Below, piece after piece: positions 7,320 through 16,632 of a DNA stretch of 64,000 bases. The notes beneath the pieces are model-generated. The model had not been told where the DNA came from and searched no databases. It saw nothing but the letters and a program-made list of their open reading frames with translations. Within the stretch, counting starts at the first letter, position 1, and every line of letters starts with the position of its first letter. The stretch is from the NCBI RefSeq assembly GCF_025950235.1, contig NZ_JAPDDT010000003.1:310001-374000 (forward strand). The letters are read 5' to 3'. The position numbers and the translations under genes were made by a program. Source of the DNA: Luteolibacter arcticus. GTDB taxonomy: Bacteria > Verrucomicrobiota > Verrucomicrobiia > Verrucomicrobiales > Akkermansiaceae.

Positions 7320-8723
7320 CTACGACGTGAACGATTTCCGCAAGTGCGACGGCAAGATGCCGAGCTGCTCGCGATACTTCGCCACGGTGCGGCGCGCGAC
7401 CGGGATCCCCTGCTCCTTGAGCTGCTTCGCCAGCGCATCGTCGGACAGCGGCTTGCCGGGATCTTCCTTACCGATGAGCGCCTGAATCGCCTCTCTAACA
7501 CCGGCATTCGAAACCTCGGTGCCATCCGCCGTCTGATAGCCAGCGGCGAAGAACGCGCGCATCTCCATCAGCCCGTGCGGCGTAAGCACATACTTGCCGG
7601 CCACCGCGCGCGAGATGGTCGTCGCGTGCAGGCTGATCTGGTCGGCGATCTCGTTCATCGTCAGCGGCCGCAAATGACGCGGGCCTTTTTCAAGGAAGGC
7701 CGGCTGATGCTCGATGAGCTTTTCGGCGATCGAAAGGATGGTCTCCTGTCGCAGCGACAGCGAGCGGATCAGCGTGCGGCCCTCGCGGATTTGCTCGCGC
7801 AGGAAGTGCCGCGCCTTCCGATCGTTGGACGACTTGCCGAGCATGTCCTTGTAGAAGTCGCTGATGCGAAGCTTCGGCATGTACTCGTTGGTCAGCCGCG
7901 CGCGGAAGCCTTCATCGACCTTCTCGATCACCACATCCGGCTGGATGTAAGGATTCCCGGTCGGGTCGAAATCGCCGCCGGGGTTAGGTGATAGACGGCC
8001 GATCCGCGAAGCGGCTTCCGAGATGCGCTCCACGCTGGTGCCGAGAGTCCGCGCGATCTGCGGGTAACGCTTTCTCGCCAACTCCTCCAAATGATCGCGG
8101 ACGATCTTGTATTCGAGGCTGTTCCCCTCGCCATTGCGCTCGAGCTGCAACAGCAGCGACTCCGGGATCCCCGAGGCACCGATGCCCGCCGGATCGAAGC
8201 TCTGCAAAAGCTTCAGGGCCTCCTCCATCGTCTTCTTCGGAATCCCGAGCCGGGACGCCAGTTCGACGGCCGGTAGATCGAGGTAGCCGCGCGGGTCGAG
8301 ATTCCCGATCAGATGCCGCGCCGCTTGGCGGACATCAGGCTCGACCAGCGAAAGATCGAGCTGGTGGGAAAGGTGCTGCTGGAGGGTCTCCGGCGCGACG
8401 ATCGAGTTGTAGAGATGCTCGCGACGCTCCTCGTCATCGGCGCTCCACGGATTCGAGCGGCGCTCCATGATCTCGAGGTCGCGCCAGTCATCATCGGTCT
8501 CGTTGAGGTGATCGAGCGAGTCCGCCTCCTCTGGATCCGGTGAATTCTCATCCAGCGAAATCGTCTCGGTGATGTCCTCTAACACCGGATTGATTTCCAG
8601 TGCCTGCTGGACGAGCTGCTGGAGCTCCATCGAGTTCGCTTGGAGAATCTCCAAGCTGCGCCGCATCTGCGGAGCCAGCGACTGCTGCTGTCCCAGCGAT
8701 TGATGTAGCGAGGCATCGGCCAT
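7320..8723 (-). CDS. rpoN: RNA polymerase sigma-54 factor
   Basis: Sigma-54 directs RNA polymerase to -24/-12 promoters and needs AAA+ activators to open them. The 467-residue length is normal. Region I is visible at the N-terminus (Gln/Leu-rich QQQSLAPQMRRSLEILQ). An acidic region II follows (TISLDENSPDPEEADSLD). The core-binding and DNA-binding regions lead to the diagnostic RpoN box ARRTVAKYRE near the C-terminus, ending LPSHLRKSF. No sigma-54 activator or hpf/ptsN gene is adjacent, unlike in Proteobacteria. It is transcribed divergently from the UDP-glucose pyrophosphorylase gene across a 188-base region. Confidence 0.97.
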   Translation of the reverse strand: MADASLHQSLGQQQSLAPQMRRSLEILQANSMELQQLVQQALEINPVLEDITETISLDENSPDPEEADSLDHLNETDDDWRDLEIMERRSNPWSADDEERREHLYNSIVAPETLQQHLSHQLDLSLVEPDVRQAARHLIGNLDPRGYLDLPAVELASRLGIPKKTMEEALKLLQSFDPAGIGASGIPESLLLQLERNGEGNSLEYKIVRDHLEELARKRYPQIARTLGTSVERISEAASRIGRLSPNPGGDFDPTGNPYIQPDVVIEKVDEGFRARLTNEYMPKLRISDFYKDMLGKSSNDRKARHFLREQIREGRTLIRSLSLRQETILSIAEKLIEHQPAFLEKGPRHLRPLTMNEIADQISLHATTISRAVAGKYVLTPHGLMEMRAFFAAGYQTADGTEVSNAGVREAIQALIGKEDPGKPLSDDALAKQLKEQGIPVARRTVAKYREQLGILPSHLRKSFTS

Positions 8724-8911
8724 GGCGTGAAAATCCGCAGCTCACCGCGGACGCCCCGGATGGAAGCCGATGGTCGAAAATTAGTCTAGCAGATTTCGTG
8801 CCACGACGAAAATATATTTTACTTGCGGCATGCTCCATTGTGTGGGAGGCCGGGCGCGGCGGCGCAAGCAGCGGGAATTTCCCCGCCCAAGTCGTCGCCT
8901 CCCCACCCCAT

Positions 8912-10303
8912 ATGAAGCGAGGAGATTTTTCAGCCTTTGAAAGCAAGATGCGCGCCGCAGGCGTGATGGAAGCGGCGATCGGTGCATTTCGCCACAATTA
9001 CGAAGCGCTTTGCCGCGAGGAAACCGGCCTGATCCCCGAGTCGGAAATCAAACCCGCGGCAGGACTCACCACCTTCGAGCCCGGCTCGGGTGAATGGGAT
9101 CCAGCACTGCTCGCCCAGACGGTGGTCATCAAGCTCAACGGCGGCCTCGGCACCAGCATGGGCCTGCAAAAGGTGAAGAGCGTCCTCGAAGTCCGCACGG
9201 GCGTGAACTTCCTCGATCTGATCGTCCGCCAGGTCATGGACCTGCGGGAGGCCAGCGGCTCCAAGGTCCGCCTGCTGCTGATGAACAGCTTCTCCACCAG
9301 CGAGGACACGCTGGATTACCTCAAGAAGCACGCCGGCGGCGGCTTCGCCGAAGCCTCCGAGGTCGAGCTGATGCAAAACCAGGTGCCGAAGATCGACGAG
9401 GCCACCCTCGCCCCGGTCGAGTGGCCCGCGAATCCCTCCCAGGAATGGTGCCCCCCCGGCCACGGCGACCTCTACCCGGCGCTCATCGGTAGCGGCTGGC
9501 TCGACCGGCTGCTGGCGGACGGCGTGAAATACGCCTTCGTCTCGAACTCCGACAACCTCGGCGCCGTGCTTGAGCCGGGCCTCCTGAAGCACTTCGCCGA
9601 GTCCGGCGCCCCCTTCCTGATGGAAGTCACCCGCCGCACCCCCGCCGATCGCAAGGGCGGCCACCTCGCCGTCCGCGCCGACAATGGCCGCCTGCTGCTG
9701 CGCGAGGTCGCCCAGTGCCCGGATGCCGACCTCGATGCGTTCCAGGACATCGACACGCACCAGTATTTCAACACCAACTCGATCTGGCTGCGCCTCGACC
9801 TGCTCAAGGAAGAGCTCGCCAAGGGCGGCGGCGTCCTTCCGCTCCCCATGATCAAGAACCGCAAGACGGTCGATCCGCGCGATAAGAACTCTACCCCGGT
9901 CATCCAACTCGAAGTCGCCATGGGCGCAGCCATCGAGTGCTTCAAGGGGGCCCAGGCCATTGAGGTTCCCCGCTCGCGCTTCGCCCCGGTGAAGTCCACC
10001 GCCGACCTGTTCGCGCTGCGCTCCGACGCCTATTCAATCGGCGACGACGGCCGGGTGGAACTTGTTCCCGCCCGAAATGGCCAGCCGCCCGTGGTGAAGT
10101 TAGATGATTCTTACAAACTCGTGGATGCCATCGAACATCTCGGCACCCCTTCACTCGCCGATTGCGAGGAATTGAGTATTTCCGGCCCTCTAACCTTTGA
10201 AAATGGCGTCATTCTCCGCGGAAAGGTCGCATTCTCAGCTCCTTCCGGCGAAAACAGGGTTGTTAGAGAAGGAACCTACACCAATGGGGAATTTCCCTAC
10301 TGA
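8912..10303 (+). CDS. UTP-glucose-1-phosphate uridylyltransferase, eukaryotic-type UGP family
   Basis: Makes UDP-glucose from UTP and glucose-1-phosphate, supplying polysaccharide and glycogen-type pathways. The 463-residue protein belongs to the long UDPGP family (as in eukaryotic UGP), not the short bacterial GalU type. The nucleotide-binding loop is LNGGLGTSMGLQ, followed by KSVLEVR; other signatures are PPGHGDLYPAL and FVSNSDNLGAV. The frame is open far upstream into the rpoN start, but the ATG at 8912 is preferred because homology begins at DFSAFESKM. A HAD phosphatase follows after 60 bases, which may form a small sugar-phosphate operon. Confidence 0.92.
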   Translation: MKRGDFSAFESKMRAAGVMEAAIGAFRHNYEALCREETGLIPESEIKPAAGLTTFEPGSGEWDPALLAQTVVIKLNGGLGTSMGLQKVKSVLEVRTGVNFLDLIVRQVMDLREASGSKVRLLLMNSFSTSEDTLDYLKKHAGGGFAEASEVELMQNQVPKIDEATLAPVEWPANPSQEWCPPGHGDLYPALIGSGWLDRLLADGVKYAFVSNSDNLGAVLEPGLLKHFAESGAPFLMEVTRRTPADRKGGHLAVRADNGRLLLREVAQCPDADLDAFQDIDTHQYFNTNSIWLRLDLLKEELAKGGGVLPLPMIKNRKTVDPRDKNSTPVIQLEVAMGAAIECFKGAQAIEVPRSRFAPVKSTADLFALRSDAYSIGDDGRVELVPARNGQPPVVKLDDSYKLVDAIEHLGTPSLADCEELSISGPLTFENGVILRGKVAFSAPSGENRVVREGTYTNGEFPY

Positions 10304-10363
10304 AGGACATTTTCAATTTGCCTACTTGCCATTATGTGCCGGGCTGCTACCCGGACGGCGCGC

Positions 10364-10984
10364 ATGGCGACCATTGGTGAGATCGAACTGTCGGCGGAGG
10401 GCTTTGATGCGGTGATTTTCGACTGCGACGGGACTCTGGTGCATTCTATGCCTTATCACTTTGAAGCGTGGTGCGAGGCACTCGCGCTCCATGGTGCGAG
10501 CGGCATTTTCAAGGAAGACGTGTTCTACGCGATGGGAGGCCGCCCGACCAAGGACATCGTCGTCGAGATCAACGACGAGTACGGCTTGAAGCTCGACCCC
10601 GAAAAGGTCGCCTTCTCCAAGCGCGAGGCATTCCTCAAGAAACTCGACAAGCTGGAGCTCATCGCCGAGGTCGCGGCCTTCGCCGAAAGCCTGCGCGGCA
10701 AGGTCCCGATGGCAATCGCCACCGGTGGCACCCGCATGGTCATCGAGAAAACCCTGCAAGCCGTGGGCGTCTCGGACCTCTTCGAGGACGTGGTCACCGC
10801 CGACGACGTGAAAGTCGGCAAGCCCGCCCCGGACATCTTCCTGCGGGCCGCCCAACTCCTCGGCGTGAGGCCCGAGAAGTGCCTGGTGCTCGAAGACGCG
10901 CCCGCCGGCGTCATGGCAGCCCAGCTCGCGGGAATGGCCGTCATCTCGATCCCCGCTCCGCTGAACTACGTGGTGAAGAAGTAA
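10364..10984 (+). CDS. HAD-family hydrolase, beta-phosphoglucomutase-like
   Basis: The 206-residue protein has the four HAD motifs: nucleophile motif DCDGTLVHSM (DxD), motif II in AIATGGTR, motif III Lys in DDVKVGKPAPD, and motif IV in CLVLEDAPAGVMAAQ. The PHVEAW-like MPYHFEAW after motif I and the cap domain are typical of the beta-phosphoglucomutase/phosphatase subfamily, so the substrate is probably a sugar phosphate. The ATG at 10364 is chosen; an in-frame ATG at 10334 lies in GTGCCGGGCTG, which resembles part of the dispersed repeat at 42800. It follows the UGP gene and is closed by a strong terminator. Confidence 0.88.
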   Translation: MATIGEIELSAEGFDAVIFDCDGTLVHSMPYHFEAWCEALALHGASGIFKEDVFYAMGGRPTKDIVVEINDEYGLKLDPEKVAFSKREAFLKKLDKLELIAEVAAFAESLRGKVPMAIATGGTRMVIEKTLQAVGVSDLFEDVVTADDVKVGKPAPDIFLRAAQLLGVRPEKCLVLEDAPAGVMAAQLAGMAVISIPAPLNYVVKK

Positions 10985-11298
10985 GCCCAGCGCTTGCCCC
11001 TCTGATTTCCGAACCCCGCCCGGTCCGCCGCGGCGGGGTTTTTCGTGCCGTCGTTGCGGCATCTGCGTTCACCTCCTTTTTCGTCCATTGCTGGTCAAAC
11101 CCGTCAGCAAAGTCACCGCCCCTGCATTCTTCTTATCCCATCCATCCTATCCATCCCAGTCCCAGTCTCTTCCCACGACCCCATCCAATGACGTCCATGC
11201 GTTGATTTCCAGCCCCCTGCGCAAACCCACGCAGTCAAAGTTTAGCCGATCCCGAGATTCGCTCTTGATCCCGGGGGGGCTCCTCTTTTGACTCCGCC
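10985..11298. other. Gap between HAD gene and guaB
   Basis: Holds the terminator at 11012-11044 and then about 250 bases leading into guaB. Around 11135-11160 there is a CATCC/ATCC-rich tract (CCCATCCATCCTATCCATCC) similar to the tract inside the nucleotidyltransferase gene near 57021-57063. No gene or known riboswitch is recognised. Confidence 0.45.
11012..11044 (+). terminator. Intrinsic terminator after HAD hydrolase gene
   Basis: AACCCCGCC at the left pairs with GGCGGGGTT at the right, followed directly by TTTTTC. It sits 28 bases after the stop at 10984. This is a standard Rho-independent terminator. Confidence 0.85.
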
Positions 11299-12753
11299 AT
11301 GGCGGATATTTCCCTCGGATTGTCGTTCGACGACGTGCTTCTCGTTCCCGCGCTGAGCGAGATTCTCCCTACGGAATCGGACATTTCCACGTTTTTGACA
11401 GCCGGTATCCGGCTGAATATCCCGGTTGTCTCGGCCGCGATGGATACGGTCTCGGAGACGGAATTGGCCGTGGCCCTGGCCCGCGAGGGTGGCATGGGAG
11501 TGATTCACCGCGCGTGCTCGATCGCTGAGCAGGCCTCGATGGTCTCCCGCGTGAAGCGCTCGGAAAACGCCGTCATCCAGAAGCCGCTCACCGTCAGCAA
11601 GGAGCAGACGATCGACGAGATCCGCGCGATCATGGCCGAGCACGGCTTCTCCGGCTTCCCGGTGGTCGATGCCGATGGCCGCCTCGAAGGAATGGTCACC
11701 GGCCGCGACGTCCGCTACCTCGACCGCACCGATGCCAAGGTCGAGGACGTGATGACCAAGCACGACAAGCTCGTCACCGCACCCGCCAATACCGAGCTCG
11801 AGGAAGCCCGCCGCATTCTCTACCAGAGCCGCATCGAGAAGCTCCCGCTGGTCGATGCCGAGGGCAAGCTCGTCGGCCTCATCACCGGATCCGACATCGA
11901 GAAGCGCCTCACCTTCACCCACTCCGCCAAGGACAGCACCGGCCGCCTCCGCTGCGGTGCCGCCGTGGGTGTGGGTCCCGACTGCGTCGAGCGTGGCCAG
12001 GCCATGATCGATGCGGGCGCGGACGCGCTCTTCATCGACGCCGCCACCGGTCACACCTCGCGGGTGATGGAAGTCATCTCGAAGCTCCGCTCGCTTTCCG
12101 ATCGCCCGGTGGTCGCCGGCAATGTGGTCACCGAGCAAGGCGCGAGGGATCTCGTCGCCGCCGGTGCCAGCGCGCTGAAGGTCGGCGTCGGTCCCGGCTC
12201 GATCTGCACCACCCGCGTCATCGCGGGTGTCGGCATGCCGCAATTTACCGCGATCCAGAATGTCGCCCGCTACTGCCGCGAGGTCGGCGTGAAAGTCATC
12301 GCCGATGGCGGCATCCGCTACTCCGGCGATGTGGTGAAGGCCCTCGCCGCCGGTGCCGACCTCGTCATGCTCGGCTCGATCCTCGCCGGCACCCGCGAAA
12401 GCCCCGGCCAGAGCGTCTATTTCCAAGGCCGCCGCTTCAAGACCTACCGCGGCATGGGCTCGCTCGGCGCGATGCGCAAGGGCTCCGGCGACCGCTACGG
12501 CCAGAACAGCTCCGGCAAGCTCGTGGCCGAAGGCGTCGAAGGCCGCGTCCCCTACAAGGGCCCGCTCTCGGACGTCATCTTCCAGCTCATGGGCGGCCTC
12601 CGCTCCGGCATGGGCTACGTCGGCGCCAATAGCCTCGATGAACTCCGCAGCCGCGCGACCTTCACCCGCATCACCCCCGGCGGCCTACGCGAAAGCCACG
12701 TCCACGACATCGTCATCACGGAAGAACCGACCAACTACCAGCCGCTCGGCTGA
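11299..12753 (+). CDS. guaB: Inosine-5'-monophosphate dehydrogenase
   Basis: Oxidises IMP to XMP with NAD+, the first committed step to GMP. The 484-residue length is normal. The barrel is split by two CBS domains (about residues 95-205; [18 protein letters not shown] and [19 protein letters not shown]). The catalytic loop [11 protein letters not shown] places the nucleophile at Cys303. The flap and monovalent-cation segments ([19 protein letters not shown]) and YKGPLSD are present. guaA follows on the same strand after 109 bases, so the GMP branch is clustered and may be co-transcribed. Confidence 0.98.
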   Translation: MADISLGLSFDDVLLVPALSEILPTESDISTFLTAGIRLNIPVVSAAMDTVSETELAVALAREGGMGVIHRACSIAEQASMVSRVKRSENAVIQKPLTVSKEQTIDEIRAIMAEHGFSGFPVVDADGRLEGMVTGRDVRYLDRTDAKVEDVMTKHDKLVTAPANTELEEARRILYQSRIEKLPLVDAEGKLVGLITGSDIEKRLTFTHSAKDSTGRLRCGAAVGVGPDCVERGQAMIDAGADALFIDAATGHTSRVMEVISKLRSLSDRPVVAGNVVTEQGARDLVAAGASALKVGVGPGSICTTRVIAGVGMPQFTAIQNVARYCREVGVKVIADGGIRYSGDVVKALAAGADLVMLGSILAGTRESPGQSVYFQGRRFKTYRGMGSLGAMRKGSGDRYGQNSSGKLVAEGVEGRVPYKGPLSDVIFQLMGGLRSGMGYVGANSLDELRSRATFTRITPGGLRESHVHDIVITEEPTNYQPLG

Positions 12754-12862
12754 TGCCGATGGTTATTGAGAGAGTGGGAGATTGGCGATCAAGAGATGAG
12801 AGCCGATCAAGATACCCAATCACTCAATTTCTAAATCTCCCAATCGCTTAGATCAATTTTCC

Positions 12863-14386
12863 ATGCACGACAGCAACCACGTCGCAGTCCTCGATTTCGG
12901 ATCGCAGTACACCCAGCTCATCGTCCGCCGCGTCCGCGAGCTCGGCTACTTCGCCAAGCTTTATGCGCTTGAGGACTTCCCCGGCATCGGCAAGCCAGGT
13001 GCCATCATCCTCTCCGGCGGACCGAAGAGCACTTCCGAAGTGGATGCACCTGATCTCGACTTCGAAGCGTTGAAAGCCTTCGGCGTGCCGGTGCTCGGCG
13101 TCTGCTACGGGATGCAGCTTCTCAACATCAAGTTCGGCGGCACGGTCAAGGCCAGCAACCGCCGCGAGTATGGACCCGCCGCGCTGAAGCCCGACTCCTG
13201 CACCGGCCTCTACGAAGGCGTCTCGCCCGAGTCTCAGGTGTGGATGAGCCACTCCGACACCGTGGAGAAGCTCCCCGAGTGCTCGGTGGTGCTCGCCTCC
13301 AACCAGCACGGCACACCCGTCTCGCTCAAGTGGGAGGACCGCTTCTACGGCATCCAATTCCACCCCGAGGTGACCCACAGCCACCAGGGCAATCGCATCC
13401 TTCACAACTTCCTGCTCACCGCAGGCCCGCTCGAGCCCTTCCGCATCGATGACCTCAAGCGCGAGATCATCGACGGCATCCGCGCCGTCGCCGGGAACAA
13501 GCAGGTCGTCTGCGGTGTCTCCGGCGGTGTCGATAGTACGGTGCTTGCCGTACTTCTCCACGAGGCCGGGGTGAACGTCCGCGCCATCTACGTCGACCAC
13601 GGCCTGATGCGGAAGAACGAGACCGAGGAAGTGCAGAACAACTTCCACCGCATGGGAGTGAAGATCGAGACCATCGATGCCTCCGAGCGTTTCCTCGGTG
13701 CACTCGCCGGCGTTTCCGATCCCGAGGCCAAGCGCAAGATCATCGGCGAGCTCTTTATTGACACCTTCTGGGACGCCGTCGGCAATGCCGAGATGCTCGC
13801 CCAGGGCACGCTCTATCCGGACGTCATCGAAAGCGCCTCCAACGCCAAGTCGAAGGCGTCAAAAATCAAGACCCACCACAATCGCGTCGATCGCATCCTC
13901 GAACTCCAGGCCCAGGGCAAGGTGCTCGAACCGCTCGCCGAGCTCTTCAAGGACGAGGTCCGCGCACTCGGTGCCTCGCTCGGCATCGCGCACGACATCC
14001 TCTGGCGTCACCCCTTCCCCGGCCCCGGCCTGGCGGTCCGCTGCCCCGGCGACATCACCGAGGAGAAGCTCCACATCATCCGCGAGTGCGACGCCATCTT
14101 CATCGGCAAGCTCAAGGAGCACGGCTGGTATGAGAAGGTCTGGCAATCCTACGCCGCCCTCGTCCCCGTGAAGACCGTCGGCGTCAAAGGCGACGAGCGC
14201 TCCTACGAATGGGCCACCAGCCTCCGCGCCGTCATCTCCGAGGACGCCATGACCGCCGATTGGGTCGAGCTCCCCTATCACATCCTCCGCGAGACCAGCC
14301 ACCGCATCCTCAACGAGGTGAAGGGCATCAACCGCGTCCTCTACGACATCTCGACCAAGCCACCCGCGAGCATTGAGTGGGAGTGA
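12863..14386 (+). CDS. guaA: GMP synthase (glutamine-hydrolysing)
   Basis: Converts XMP to GMP using glutamine and ATP. The 507-residue protein has an N-terminal class I glutamine amidotransferase domain with the nucleophile Cys81 in GVCYGMQLL and the His/Glu pair in FHPEVTHS. The PP-loop ATP pyrophosphatase motif is GVSGGVDSTV near residue 220. The C-terminal dimerisation domain ends in STKPPASIEWE, the canonical GuaA terminus. It lies just downstream of guaB; the leader contains the CCCAATC/CTCAATTT elements also seen before bioB. Confidence 0.98.
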   Translation: MHDSNHVAVLDFGSQYTQLIVRRVRELGYFAKLYALEDFPGIGKPGAIILSGGPKSTSEVDAPDLDFEALKAFGVPVLGVCYGMQLLNIKFGGTVKASNRREYGPAALKPDSCTGLYEGVSPESQVWMSHSDTVEKLPECSVVLASNQHGTPVSLKWEDRFYGIQFHPEVTHSHQGNRILHNFLLTAGPLEPFRIDDLKREIIDGIRAVAGNKQVVCGVSGGVDSTVLAVLLHEAGVNVRAIYVDHGLMRKNETEEVQNNFHRMGVKIETIDASERFLGALAGVSDPEAKRKIIGELFIDTFWDAVGNAEMLAQGTLYPDVIESASNAKSKASKIKTHHNRVDRILELQAQGKVLEPLAELFKDEVRALGASLGIAHDILWRHPFPGPGLAVRCPGDITEEKLHIIRECDAIFIGKLKEHGWYEKVWQSYAALVPVKTVGVKGDERSYEWATSLRAVISEDAMTADWVELPYHILRETSHRILNEVKGINRVLYDISTKPPASIEWE

Positions 14387-14422
14387 AGCTCTGTCGCGGC
14401 TAGCCCGAACCAGGTAGAGAAG

Positions 14423-15160
14423 ATGAAGTCGGAGGTTCTTGAACTAAAAGAGCTGATCGACCGGCTGCGGGCTGCCGACCAGAGCTTCTACGTCTTTGGA
14501 GCCAAGTCCCATCGCTACGAGATCGGGCCGCCTCTACCCGAGTCCGAGCTATCAAGCTACGAGAGTCGGTATGGCATCACTCTGCCGGAAGACTACCGGC
14601 TCTACTTGTCGATGGTGGGCGATGGCAACGGGCGCAAACTTCGTCCGGGTGACGGGCTTCATACGGTAACGGGCGCTGGGCCGGGCCATGGCATTTATCC
14701 ACTTTCGGAGACGGTCAACAGCCACCGGGTGCACCTGCCCTTCCCATTTTCCCGGAAGGTGGAGTTGCCAGAGGGATGCGAAGGCGATCTCGCCGGAGCC
14801 ATCGAGATTAGCACCCAAGGCTGCGGCACGCGCGTGAACCTGGTCGTCGCGGGGCCCGAATTCGGGAAAGTCTGGGAGGGTAATGAATATTACCAGTTTG
14901 CCCCGACGAATCTCAACTTTCTCTCATGGATGGGTCAGTGGGCCGAAAATGCGCTGACCATGCTATCGAAATGGGAGCTAGTGAAGAAGCTGTCTCCGGG
15001 AATGACCAAGGAACAGGTTGTGGAAGTAGTGGGAGGCGAGTGGAGAGAGCGGAAGAGTGGTCGATGGTGGTTCTTCGAGGGGCCGACAATCCCGGCCCAG
15101 ATCGTCCTGAGCGGAGAGAATGGCGTGGTATCCGTGATTGATCCGTGGCCTTTCATTTGA
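14423..15160 (+). CDS. SMI1/KNR4 family protein with BamE/SmpA-like C-terminus
   Basis: The 245-residue cytoplasmic protein has an SMI1/KNR4-type domain at about residues 20-175: ESELSSYESRYGITLPEDYR is the typical opening, and FLSWMGQWAENAL its usual end. SMI1/KNR4 proteins often serve as immunity proteins to polymorphic toxins, but also occur alone. The last 60 residues (LSPGMTKEQVVEVVGG, then WWFFEGP and a beta hairpin) look like the BamE/OmlA-type fold, usually found in lipoproteins; here there is no signal peptide. No toxin gene is adjacent. It begins 37 bases after guaA and converges on the next minus-strand gene 10 bases away. Confidence 0.8.
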   Translation: MKSEVLELKELIDRLRAADQSFYVFGAKSHRYEIGPPLPESELSSYESRYGITLPEDYRLYLSMVGDGNGRKLRPGDGLHTVTGAGPGHGIYPLSETVNSHRVHLPFPFSRKVELPEGCEGDLAGAIEISTQGCGTRVNLVVAGPEFGKVWEGNEYYQFAPTNLNFLSWMGQWAENALTMLSKWELVKKLSPGMTKEQVVEVVGGEWRERKSGRWWFFEGPTIPAQIVLSGENGVVSVIDPWPFI

Positions 15161-15170
15161 CCCACACCCT

Positions 15171-15623
15171 TCACTCCCGTTGCTTCGCCGCATTCGGCGC
15201 TTCCTCCGCCAACGCCTCGCGTAAATTCTCCAGCATCACCTCCAGGTTGATCTCGCCGATCTCCTCTCCAGCTTCGACTCGCTTGATGAGCATGTCGCCG
15301 GGAAAGAGAAACAGCTCCAGGACCTGATACTGCAGCGCATAGTCACTGCCCTGATCGTCGCAATAGATAACCCAGCGCATCGCCAGCTCGCGGGCGAGGA
15401 CGTGACCGAAGACGATCCCGAAGGAAGTCAGCTCCGTCTCCAAATCCGACGTGTAAGGCCCTTCACTTAGCATCGTGTGCAGCGTCGGAATATCCTCCCG
15501 CGTCCCCTTGAGCCGGACTTTGGTTTTGAACTCCTTCTCAAGAATCTCATTCACCCAAGTGGTCGCACCTTGAAGGGTCGCTTGCTCTTCGGCGTTCGGG
15601 AGGCGTGTGGCGATCTTGGACAT
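15171..15623 (-). CDS. DUF3806-like protein
   Basis: The 150-residue soluble protein has a central segment FGIVFGHVLARELAMRWVIY followed by a Asp-rich turn and ALQYQVLELFLFPGDMLIKR, matching the conserved pattern of DUF3806 (gl.fG..l.....W.........al.....l..fP...i.kr). Function is unknown. The frame is open to an ATG at 15695, but that would overlap the divergent macro-domain gene, so the ATG at 15623 is preferred, leaving a 48-base divergent spacer. The C-terminus is Glu/Ala-rich. Family assignment is from recall of the pattern and is moderate. Confidence 0.75.
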   Translation of the reverse strand: MSKIATRLPNAEEQATLQGATTWVNEILEKEFKTKVRLKGTREDIPTLHTMLSEGPYTSDLETELTSFGIVFGHVLARELAMRWVIYCDDQGSDYALQYQVLELFLFPGDMLIKRVEAGEEIGEINLEVMLENLREALAEEAPNAAKQRE

Positions 15624-15671
15624 GACGACGAAATCGTTGATCTTTCCCAGCGGAGACGCAACCTCACGACG

Positions 15672-16202
15672 ATGGCTGAACGGATAATCCGCCAAGGAGA
15701 TATCGTGGACACGGTGGCAGACGCCATCGTCTTTTCAACGAATGAGCATCTCTTCCTCTCCGGCGGGGCGGGAGCGAGCTTGTTAGGCAAGCACGGCAAG
15801 CCCTTGCAGGAGGCGATGCAACGGGTCATGGCGAGGCGTGGGCTAAAGGTCGCCTCGCGGGGCAGCGTCTTCGAGATCGAGCCCGAGGAATCCTGGGGCC
15901 GGATGTTTGCCGTCGTCGCCGCAAATGGCTTCTACGAGACCACCCGCGAAGACACGGAAGCCGCGCTTCACGAGGTGCTCCACCGCTGCTCGGAGACCGA
16001 CGGAGTGAAAACCGTGGCCATCACCGCCCTTGGCACCGGCTACGGGAACATGGAGATCGAGGACTTCGTCGCCCTCTTCTGCGCGATCGAAATTCCGGCA
16101 CCTCTGGAGTCGCTCGAACTCGTGATTCACAGCGAGATCCTCTTCCGCGAGGCATGTGAGATGAATGAGCAACTCGGCATGCCGGCTGATGTCAGGCACT
16201 GA
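15672..16202 (+). CDS. Macro domain-containing protein
   Basis: The 176-residue protein opens with the macro-domain signature: RQGDIVDTVADAIVFSTNEH followed by the Gly-rich loop LSGGAGASLLG. Later VKTVAITALGTGYGNM matches the second phosphate-binding loop (ALGTG.G). Macro domains bind or hydrolyse ADP-ribose and its derivatives. The usual VNAAN becomes VFSTN, so substrate preference may differ. The ATG at 15672 is chosen over the longer frame from 15477, which lies antisense to the DUF3806-like gene. Divergent from that gene, with a 48-base spacer, so the two may be co-regulated. Confidence 0.85.
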   Translation: MAERIIRQGDIVDTVADAIVFSTNEHLFLSGGAGASLLGKHGKPLQEAMQRVMARRGLKVASRGSVFEIEPEESWGRMFAVVAANGFYETTREDTEAALHEVLHRCSETDGVKTVAITALGTGYGNMEIEDFVALFCAIEIPAPLESLELVIHSEILFREACEMNEQLGMPADVRH

Positions 16203-16245
16203 GAATCGTCATCGATCTATAATTGAAATCCTGTAGCCTCCTCCC

Positions 16246-16488
16246 ATGAAGACGGTGACCGCCACGTCCGCTTGATCGGATCTCTACCGGCTCATCGACG
16301 CGACGTTGTCGGACCATGAGCCGATCCTAATTACCGGCACGCGAGGCGACGCGGTCCTCCTTGCCGAAGACCATTGGCGGGCGATTCAGGAGACTCTTCA
16401 CCTCGCCGGCATTTCAGGCATGACGGAGGCGATTCGTAAGGGAATGAAGGAGCCCCTCACGAAGTGCAGTCGCGAGATCGATCTGTGA
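16246..16488 (+). pseudogene. Phd/YefM-type antitoxin interrupted by TGA at codon 10
   Basis: Starting at the ATG at 16246 the frame reads MKTVTATSA, then TGA (16273-16275), then continues SDLYRLIDATLSDHEPILIT and on to a stop at 16488. This matches the full length and pattern of Phd/YefM antitoxins (HEPILITG, DHWRAIQETLHL). The usual residue at codon 10 is Arg, so a CGA to TGA change is likely. A TTG at 16306 could restart translation but would drop the N-terminal DNA-binding part. No YoeB-like toxin follows in any frame; only a 34-codon fragment at 16552-16656 of no known family. Best read as a decayed, orphan antitoxin. Confidence 0.7.
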
Positions 16489-16632
16489 CCCACAATCTTT
16501 TCCCGGCTGTGGAAGCACTCCGACTGAGGCCCCAGACGAGAAAGCTCTTCGATGCAAGTGAACCGCAAATTGGAAGGACGGCTTACAAAAGCGCGGCACG
16601 CGGCGCAGGAGCCATCAGTGCAACGCTTCCAA

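Noticed and set aside
11242-12426. A 394-codon minus-strand open frame over guaB
   Set aside because: Antisense shadow of guaB with Ala/Gly/Asp/His-rich composition; guaB is certain.
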